Below, piece by piece: positions 58,866-64,000 of a stretch of DNA of 64,000 bases. The number at the start of each line of letters is the position of its first letter. Within the stretch, counting starts at the first letter, position 1. Below the pieces are notes generated by a model. The model ran no database searches, was not told where the DNA came from, and saw only the letters and a list, made by a program, of their open reading frames with translations. Both the position numbers and the translations under genes were made by a program. The stretch is from Mucilaginibacter yixingensis (GTDB lineage: Bacteria > Bacteroidota > Bacteroidia > Sphingobacteriales > Sphingobacteriaceae). Location: positions 310,001 through 374,000 of the forward strand of contig NZ_CP160205.1 of assembly GCF_041080815.1 (NCBI RefSeq). Direction: 5' to 3'.

Positions 58866-59102
58866 ATGTCTGATATCGCTTCAAGAGTAAAAGCTATCAT
58901 CGTAGAAAAATTAGGTGTTGACGAAAGTGAAGTAACACCAGAAGCAAGTTTCACCAATGACCTTGGCGCAGATTCTTTAGACACCGTGGAATTAATCATG
59001 GAGTTTGAAAAAGAATTTAACGTGGCTATTCCTGACGATCAGGCAGAGACCATCGGTACAGTTGGTCAGGCTATCGCTTACCTTGAGAAAAACGTTAAAT
59101 AA
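58866..59102 (+). CDS. acpP: Acyl carrier protein
   Basis: 78 residues, acidic. Ser37 in [13 protein letters not shown] carries the 4'-phosphopantetheine arm that holds growing acyl chains in fatty acid synthesis. The four-helix layout ([18 protein letters not shown] ... [46 protein letters not shown]) is standard. It heads the acpP-fabF-rnc operon; fabF starts 22 bases downstream. A TTTCTTTG sequence about 35 bases before the ATG resembles a -7 box with TT for TA. Confidence 0.98.
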   Translation: MSDIASRVKAIIVEKLGVDESEVTPEASFTNDLGADSLDTVELIMEFEKEFNVAIPDDQAETIGTVGQAIAYLEKNVK

Positions 59103-59124
59103 TTATACTCCCTTACACGATTAG

Positions 59125-60378
59125 ATGGAGTTTAAAAGAGTTGTTGTAACCGGGCTTGGAGCACTTACTCCAATTGGTAATTCCGTATCAGAATACTGGA
59201 ACGGACTTATTAATGGAGTAAGCGGCGCAGCCTTGATTAAGAGTTTTGATACCTCAAAGTTCAAAACACAGTTTGCCTGCGAAGTAAAAAACTTCGATGC
59301 TGATGGTTTTTTGGGTAAAAAAGATGCCCGTAAACTTGATCCGTTTGTTCAATACGCGCTGTATTCTACAGAAGAAGCCGTAAACGATGCAGGCCTTAAC
59401 TTTGAAACGCTGGACACCAGCCGCATTGGCGTGATCTGGGGCTCGGGCATTGGTGGCTTAAAAACTTTTTTAGACGAAGTTGTTAATTTTGCCAAAGGCG
59501 ACGGGACTCCCCGTTTCAATCCTTTCTTCATTCCTAAAATGATTGCTGATATAGCTCCTGGCCATATCTCTATCAAATACGGATTGCGCGGACCGAATTT
59601 TACCACGGTTTCTGCCTGTGCCTCTTCAAACAATTCATTAATTGATGCCTTCAATTACATCCGCCTGGGTAAAGCCAATATGTTTATCAGCGGTGGTTCT
59701 GAAGCTATTATTAATGAAGCGGGTATAGGTGGTTTCAATGCCATGCACGCCCTTTCAACCCGTAATGATGACCCGGCAACGGCCTCACGTCCGTTTGACC
59801 TTGACCGCGACGGCTTCGTAGCTGGCGAGGGCGCTGGTACCATCATCCTGGAAGAACTGGAGCATGCTAAAGCACGCGGAGCCAAAATTTATGCCGAAAT
59901 GATGGGCGGTGGCATGAGTGCCGATGCCTACCACATGACGGCTCCTCACCCAGAGGGTTTGGGCGCTGCGCTGGTAATGAAGGCTGCGCTGGAAGACGCA
60001 AACATGACCCCTGCCGATATTGACTATGTGAACGTGCATGGTACATCAACCCCAATAGGCGACCCACAAGAGGTAAAAGCTATCTCTGAAGCCTATGGTG
60101 ATGATCTGTTCCGCATCAACATCAGCTCAACCAAATCAATGACCGGTCACCTTTTGGGTGCAGCAGGTGCTGTTGAGGCTATTGCGGCAATTATGGCTGT
60201 TAAGCACAATATTGTTCCGCCAACCATCAACCACTTTACTGATGATCCGGCTTTTGATCCACGCATTAACTTCACCTTCAACAAAGCACAAGAACGTGTG
60301 GTAAGGGCGGCTCAAAGCAATGGCTTTGGCTTTGGCGGGCATAATGCATCTGTGATTTTCAAGAAGTATGAAGATTAA
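59125..60378 (+). CDS. fabF: 3-oxoacyl-[acyl-carrier-protein] synthase II
   Basis: 417 residues. It condenses malonyl-ACP with acyl-ACP. The nucleophile is Cys165 in TTVSACASSNNSLIDAF; the two His are in VNVHGTSTPIGDPQE (about 305) and SMTGHLLGAAGAVEAI (about 342). GFVAGEGAGTIILEELEHAKARGAKIYAE and FGFGGHNASVIFKK are also as expected. Both flanking genes are in the same direction, at 22 and 11 bases. The KAS II assignment rather than KAS I rests on the FabF-type N-terminus (VVVTGLGALTPIG) and operon context. Confidence 0.97.
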   Translation: MEFKRVVVTGLGALTPIGNSVSEYWNGLINGVSGAALIKSFDTSKFKTQFACEVKNFDADGFLGKKDARKLDPFVQYALYSTEEAVNDAGLNFETLDTSRIGVIWGSGIGGLKTFLDEVVNFAKGDGTPRFNPFFIPKMIADIAPGHISIKYGLRGPNFTTVSACASSNNSLIDAFNYIRLGKANMFISGGSEAIINEAGIGGFNAMHALSTRNDDPATASRPFDLDRDGFVAGEGAGTIILEELEHAKARGAKIYAEMMGGGMSADAYHMTAPHPEGLGAALVMKAALEDANMTPADIDYVNVHGTSTPIGDPQEVKAISEAYGDDLFRINISSTKSMTGHLLGAAGAVEAIAAIMAVKHNIVPPTINHFTDDPAFDPRINFTFNKAQERVVRAAQSNGFGFGGHNASVIFKKYED

Positions 60379-60389
60379 AGCACGATTGA

Positions 60390-61115
60390 ATGCCTATAGC
60401 TGGATTTTATAAGCTTTATCTATCCCCCAACAGGAAATATATTAAAAAACTACACAATTTGCTCGGTTTTGTGCCGGGCAATTTGTCTTTATACCGTATG
60501 GCTTTTCGCCATAAGTCGGTAGCACAGGCCGTAAAAAAAGGCGTAAAGAACAGTAACGAGCGCCTGGAGTTTCTGGGCGATGCCGTGCTGGGCTGTGTTA
60601 TAGCCGAGGTGCTTTTTAAATTATATCCCTACGGAGACGAAGGTTTTCTGACCGAGCTTCGTTCCAAAATCGTTAGTCGCGTTAACCTCAATCAGCTGGC
60701 CCGCAAGCTGGGCTTTGAGCAGTTGATTGAGTATGATACCCGCATGGTAAACTCTACCCGCCAGGGCTCGCTTCTGGGCGATGCTTTTGAGGCGCTGGTA
60801 GGCGCCGTTTACCTTGACAAAGGCTACGAGTTCACCAAAGATTTTCTGATCAATAATATCATTAAATCGCACATTGACATCCACACGCTGGAGCAAACCG
60901 AAACCAACTTCAAAAGCAAGCTGATTGAATGGTGTCAGCGCCATAGCAAAGACATCAGTTTTGATCTGATTGAGAACCAGGAAGGCGAAAGCACTAAGCT
61001 ATTCACCATACAGGCCATTGTAGACGGCGAAGTAATGGGCATGGGCAAAGAGTTCAGCAAGAAGAATGCGGAGAAGCTGGCTGCTGAGAAAGCGTGTGAA
61101 GCGTTAGCGATTTAA
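60390..61115 (+). CDS. rnc: Ribonuclease III
   Basis: 241 residues. The RNase III signature NERLEFLGDAVLGCVIAEVLF and the second acidic cluster in GDAFEALVGAVYLDKGY provide the metal ligands. A double-stranded-RNA-binding domain covers about residues 170-241 (NFKSKLIEWCQRHSKDISFDLIENQEGE ... VMGMGKEFSKKNAEKLAAEKACEALA). It processes rRNA and structured mRNAs. The start follows fabF by 11 bases. The acpP-fabF-rnc order is conserved in many bacteria. Confidence 0.96.
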   Translation: MPIAGFYKLYLSPNRKYIKKLHNLLGFVPGNLSLYRMAFRHKSVAQAVKKGVKNSNERLEFLGDAVLGCVIAEVLFKLYPYGDEGFLTELRSKIVSRVNLNQLARKLGFEQLIEYDTRMVNSTRQGSLLGDAFEALVGAVYLDKGYEFTKDFLINNIIKSHIDIHTLEQTETNFKSKLIEWCQRHSKDISFDLIENQEGESTKLFTIQAIVDGEVMGMGKEFSKKNAEKLAAEKACEALAI

Positions 61116-61174
61116 GGCGCTGTGGAGATTAGTTAATCAGAGATTAAGTTTTCTTAGTTTGTATTTGCCCATTT

Positions 61175-61275
61175 TGTCATTGCGAGGAACGAAGCAATCT
61201 CCTCGGATGCAAGGCAAATTGGCGTGTCCTGATGATTTGTCCTGCGACGAGATTGCTTCGTTCCTCGCAATGACA
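61175..61275. repeat. Long inverted repeat, 'TGTCATTGCGAGGAACGAAG' family
   Basis: 101 bases bounded by TGTCATTGCGAGGAACGAAG and CTTCGTTCCTCGCAATGACA, arms of about 27 bases perfect, continuing as CAATCTC/GAGATTG. It lies between rnc and the convergent gene at 61411. Confidence 0.9.
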
Positions 61276-61360
61276 GAGGGCTATCAAGGTTATCCCAAAC
61301 CTGTTTCGGGACCTAACACGCAAAGTAAACCGAAAGGCCCGTTAGTTTGTTCCTATGGGA

Positions 61361-61379
61361 TGCCGAAACCAGTTCGGCA
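61361..61379. repeat. Short hairpin downstream of the repeat
   Basis: TGCCGAA and TTCGGCA around ACCAG, flanked by GGGA and TGACG. It may end minus-strand transcription from the 61411 gene, but has no T tract. Confidence 0.4.
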
Positions 61380-61410
61380 TGACGTTAATGAAAGAAATTC
61401 AGAATTGATA

Positions 61411-62178
61411 TTAAGGCTTGCCTTGCTGCAACGTATCTCTCCCTGGCGTAACCAAGGGCTGTAACTCAGGCGGGAAGCCAAATTGCTTGTAGTTATCATA
61501 ACTCCGCTTCACATAAGCAATTACATCATAATCGCTCCATTTCTGCAGGTCATCATGGTTTGGCACATATACGCTTACAAAGCGTTCGGCGGTAGCATCG
61601 TCCAGACCGGTAATGCGTTTTACTACTTCTTTATTGTATTTGCGATGATCGGCAGCGGCATCAACCTCGCGTTTGCTCATAGCGGCAAACCGACGGGCAT
61701 TTTTAGGGCCTGAGCCAAACAGATCATACAAGCCATTAAGGGGGTGAGCGGCGGCAGAGAGGGCTGTTGTTTTACCGCCATTAAAGACGCCTTTCTTGCG
61801 GTAGTCGTCCATATATTCTGACATTTCCTGCTGCTTGGACTGCGCCTTTACGGTCACGGTGCCAAGCATGGTTACTTCCTGCAAAAAGATGACCATATTG
61901 GCCGAGCTGGCCACTATTTGTATGGCGGTAGTAAACTTGTCTTTGCTAATGGCTACGGTATCGCCTCTGCTGGCTTTAACGTTAAATAAGCCGTTGTCAT
62001 CACTCTCGGAAATAACGCCGGTATGCTTATTTAATATCTGTGCGCCAGCAATGCGGTTATTGCTGTTTTTGGTAAAAACAATACCGCGAATGCTGTAGAC
62101 TTCCTGTGCATGCAAGTGCAACACAGCAGCGCTCAACAGCAAAAAAGTAAACAGCAGGCGTTTATTTAACAAATACAT
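61411..62178 (-). CDS. Exported CarboxypepD_reg-like protein
   Basis: 255 residues with a signal peptide (LLFTFLLLSAAVLHLHAQ). Residues 27-115 form a carboxypeptidase regulatory-like domain (SIRGIVFTKNSNNRIAGAQILNKHTGVISESDDNGLFNVKASRGDTVAISKDKF). The rest is helical and charged (EMSEYMDDYRKKGVFNGG ... YNKEVVKRITGLDDATAERFVSVYVPNHDDLQKWSDYDVIAYVKRSYDNYKQFG). This architecture is common in Bacteroidota but uncharacterised. The C-terminal PELQPLVTPGRDTLQQGKP is polar. Confidence 0.8.
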   Translation of the reverse strand: MYLLNKRLLFTFLLLSAAVLHLHAQEVYSIRGIVFTKNSNNRIAGAQILNKHTGVISESDDNGLFNVKASRGDTVAISKDKFTTAIQIVASSANMVIFLQEVTMLGTVTVKAQSKQQEMSEYMDDYRKKGVFNGGKTTALSAAAHPLNGLYDLFGSGPKNARRFAAMSKREVDAAADHRKYNKEVVKRITGLDDATAERFVSVYVPNHDDLQKWSDYDVIAYVKRSYDNYKQFGFPPELQPLVTPGRDTLQQGKP

Positions 62179-62276
62179 TCAACAAGTTCCGAGTTCTGTG
62201 AATATAACAGGTTTAGGTGAGTTTTATTGCGGCCGGGAAGTTAATAAGTGTTAAACCCGGCCACAAAATGAGCTGC

Positions 62277-63551
62277 TTACAGCAGGTCAAAGCCAATGTC
62301 TTTACGGAATACCATACCATCATAATAAATACGGCTGGCGTCAGCTGTGGCCTGTTGTAAGGCTTCAAACATGGTGTCTTGCAGGCTGCTTACCATCAAT
62401 ACGCGGCCGCCGTTAGTTACCACGTCATCACCTTGCAGGGTGGTGCCCGCCTGGAACACGTGCGAGTCGCGCAGGTTTTCCAGTCCGGTAATTACCTGGC
62501 CTTTCATATAATCGCCCGGGTAGCCGCCGGCCACGCAAACAACGGTGGCTGCAGTTTTAGGGCTCACTTTAAAGTCTTTCTCGTGCAGGGTTTCCTGGGC
62601 AACGCCTAGCAGTAGCTCAACAAAGTCGCTTTCAATGCGTAGCATTACGCTTTCGGTCTCCGGGTCGCCCATGCGGCAGTTGTACTCAATTACGTAAGGT
62701 TCGCCGCCGTCATTCATCAAACCAATAAAGATGAAACCTTTGTAAGGGATGCCCTCTTTCTTCAGACCTTCAACGGTAGGGATGATCACGCGTTGCTCCA
62801 CCTTATCCATAAACGCCTTATCAGCAAACGGAACCGGTGAAACGGAGCCCATACCGCCGGTGTTAAGGCCGGTATCGCCCTCGCCAATACGTTTGTAGTC
62901 TTTTGCCTCTGGCAGAATCTTGTAGCTGTTGCCGTCGGTTAAAACGAATACCGATAGCTCGATGCCTTTCAGGAATTGCTCAATCACTACCTTGCTGCTG
63001 GCCGCGCCAAATTTGGCATGGCTCAGCATTTCGGTCAGCTCTTGCTTGGCTTCTTCAAGCGTGGTGCAAATGAGCACACCTTTGCCTGCTGCCAATCCGT
63101 CGGCTTTCAATACTATCGGCAGACCTGCGGTTTCCAGGTAGGTTAAACCTTCCTGCAGGGTATCTTGTGTAAATGTTTTTGATGCAGCGGTAGGCACGTT
63201 ATTACGCTCCATAAACTGCTTAGAGAAATCCTTGCTGCCTTCTAACTGCGCAGCCTCGGCTTGCGGGCCAATAACCGGGATGTTTTTCAGCGCATCGTCA
63301 TTCAAAAAGAAATCGTGCACGCCTTTTACCAATGGTTCTTCAGGGCCTACTAGTACCATGTCAATAGCATTGGCCAGGGTAAAGGTTTTAATGCCTTCAA
63401 AATCGGTTGCGCTAATGTTAACGTTGGTTCCGTATTGCGGGGTGCCGGCATTACCGGGGGCAATATATAGGTTGCTGCATAGTGGACTTTGAGCAATTTT
63501 CCAGGCGAAGGCGCTTTCCCTTCCGCCCGAACCAAGGAGCAGGATATTCAT
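62277..63551 (-). CDS. purD: Phosphoribosylamine-glycine ligase
   Basis: 424 residues, normal for PurD. It joins phosphoribosylamine and glycine with ATP (second step of purine synthesis). Seen: the N-terminal NILLLGSGGRESAFAWKI, VGPEEPLVKGV, ATP-grasp LPIVLKADGLAAGKGV and VVIEQFLKGIELSVF, then NTGGMGSVSPV, the metal site YVIEYNCRMGDPETE, and the C-terminal VCVAGGYPGDY. The start is set by an ATG 5 bases after a -7 box. Single gene. Confidence 0.97.
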   Translation of the reverse strand: MNILLLGSGGRESAFAWKIAQSPLCSNLYIAPGNAGTPQYGTNVNISATDFEGIKTFTLANAIDMVLVGPEEPLVKGVHDFFLNDDALKNIPVIGPQAEAAQLEGSKDFSKQFMERNNVPTAASKTFTQDTLQEGLTYLETAGLPIVLKADGLAAGKGVLICTTLEEAKQELTEMLSHAKFGAASSKVVIEQFLKGIELSVFVLTDGNSYKILPEAKDYKRIGEGDTGLNTGGMGSVSPVPFADKAFMDKVEQRVIIPTVEGLKKEGIPYKGFIFIGLMNDGGEPYVIEYNCRMGDPETESVMLRIESDFVELLLGVAQETLHEKDFKVSPKTAATVVCVAGGYPGDYMKGQVITGLENLRDSHVFQAGTTLQGDDVVTNGGRVLMVSSLQDTMFEALQQATADASRIYYDGMVFRKDIGFDLL

Positions 63552-63556
63552 GCCCG

Positions 63557-63564
63557 CAAAGATA
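63557..63564 (-). promoter_or_regulatory. -7 box abutting purD start (leaderless type)
   Basis: TATCTTTG on the minus strand, then CGGGC, then ATG. Spacing is 5 bases. Confidence 0.6.
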
Positions 63565-63687
63565 GCTTTTGGCAGGCAATTATGCTAACTGCCTCAAAGC
63601 AATTGCAGTTCCTCAGACCATGACGGACAAATACAGCTTTGTTATCCGTTTTCTCTATTTTGCACATTCACCCCAATAGAGAAAGAT

Positions 63688-64000
63688 ATGTCGCGCCACC
63701 TGAAAAAAATCGAGAAACTGCCCATTTACCAAAAGGCCCAGGAGCTGCTTGATCTTTCTGAAATTATTGCCGATGCGCTGAAGGATGGAGAGATGAAGGA
63801 ATCGCTGGCCAATCAAATGGTGGGTAACGCCATGCTGGTACAGGCCAAAATTGCCGGAGCCGAGGGTGGTGGATTATACTCGCTGCGCATGCAAAATGCG
63901 GTGCTGATTAAGATAGCTGTGCAGGAGATGTTCAACGCCATTTCGTTTGCATCGATGGTAGAGATTAACGAGGAAGATTATGTGCAGCTGATGCGTGATA
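63688..64000 (+). CDS. Four-helix-bundle-like hypothetical protein, 3' end outside window
   Basis: The frame runs from ATG 63688 to the right edge, 104 codons. The sequence MSRHLKKIEKLPIYQKAQEL, then LDLSEIIADALKDGEMKESLANQMVGNAMLVQAKIAGAEGG, is all-helical, and the 'LxxQMxxxAxxxxxxIAxAEG' pattern resembles four-helix bundle proteins of the S23/23S-rRNA intervening-sequence type. A TATTTTG box (63656-63662) lies 25 bases before the ATG. The assignment is tentative because the C-terminus is missing. Confidence 0.55.
   Translation, partial: MSRHLKKIEKLPIYQKAQELLDLSEIIADALKDGEMKESLANQMVGNAMLVQAKIAGAEGGGLYSLRMQNAVLIKIAVQEMFNAISFASMVEINEEDYVQLMRD

Noticed and set aside
13684..61275. CRISPR array
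   Set aside because: The repeats are dispersed kilobases apart, palindromic and unequal, without regular spacers or cas genes.

Overview
The window looks like chromosomal DNA of a free-living Bacteroidota bacterium, most likely family Sphingobacteriaceae (Mucilaginibacter or Pedobacter type; the genus is an inference). The grounds are Bacteroidota-type promoters (-7 box TAnnTTTG) before many genes, the gliding and type IX secretion proteins GldJ and PorV, a Porin_10-like porin after lpxK-punA, an IPExxxVDY protein beside pyk and acpP-fabF-rnc, SusC-like 'EVVVVGYG' segments, DUF2490 and GIN-domain proteins, and several families of palindromic intergenic repeats. I see no prophage, insertion sequence, CRISPR array or rRNA operon. 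One tRNA gene (Ala-GGC) is present.

Layout. 1-5.7 kb: lpxK-punA-porin operon (minus), a SnoaL-like protein, a secreted GH39 glycosidase, tRNA-Ala and a DUF3820 protein. 5.7-8.6 kb: a candidate short structured transcript with a five-codon ORF, an MFS exporter, and three very small genes, two of them tandem paralogues. 8.6-13.6 kb: a CapA-like lipoprotein, an NlpC/P60 hydrolase, and pyruvate dehydrogenase E1-alpha and E2. 13.6-17.3 kb: a ModE-like regulator, a ModE-type operator and a TonB-dependent receptor, then a SMUG2-type DNA glycosylase. 17.4-24.2 kb: a vWA protein divergent from an ECF sigma factor and its anti-sigma-like partner, a DUF885 peptidase and two small proteins. 24.2-34.1 kb: a two-component system, a possible type IX cargo, ispF-porV, gldJ, a small membrane protein and a DEAD-box helicase. 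34.2-39.9 kb: envelope proteins, gpsA, and an efflux adaptor with a TolC-type channel. 39.9-45.2 kb: a deacetylase and 2-oxoglutarate dehydrogenase sucA-sucB. 45.8-52.4 kb: an AraC regulator with two DinB paralogues, a GT39 glycosyltransferase, two outer-membrane proteins and a GIN-domain protein. 52.8-64 kb: a small FeoB-associated-type protein, a 1122-residue GH18-CE4-GT2 fusion, pyk, the IPExxxVDY gene, acpP-fabF-rnc, a CarboxypepD_reg protein, purD and a partial gene.

Most genes are housekeeping or envelope functions: central carbon metabolism (pdhA/pdhC, sucA/sucB, pyk), lipid and lipid A synthesis (acpP, fabF, lpxK, gpsA), isoprenoid (ispF) and purine metabolism (punA, purD), with outer-membrane transport and secretion genes between them.

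The most interesting signals are: (1) a single-domain ModE, a 24-bp palindrome with the geometry of the E. coli ModE site, and a TonB receptor; (2) six genes whose -7 box ends 4 or 5 bases before the ATG, implying leaderless mRNAs; (3) dispersed inverted repeats whose arms are themselves hairpins, with covarying single-hairpin forms, which in two places appear to form part of a promoter and in one place encode a protein C-terminus; (4) a sigma/anti-sigma/vWA locus carrying pieces of SusC-type receptor N-termini; (5) a one-polypeptide polysaccharide synthase-deacetylase-hydrolase; (6) a tandem pair of ~49-residue proteins; and (7) a short transcript candidate with a hairpin and an MRRRF mini-ORF.
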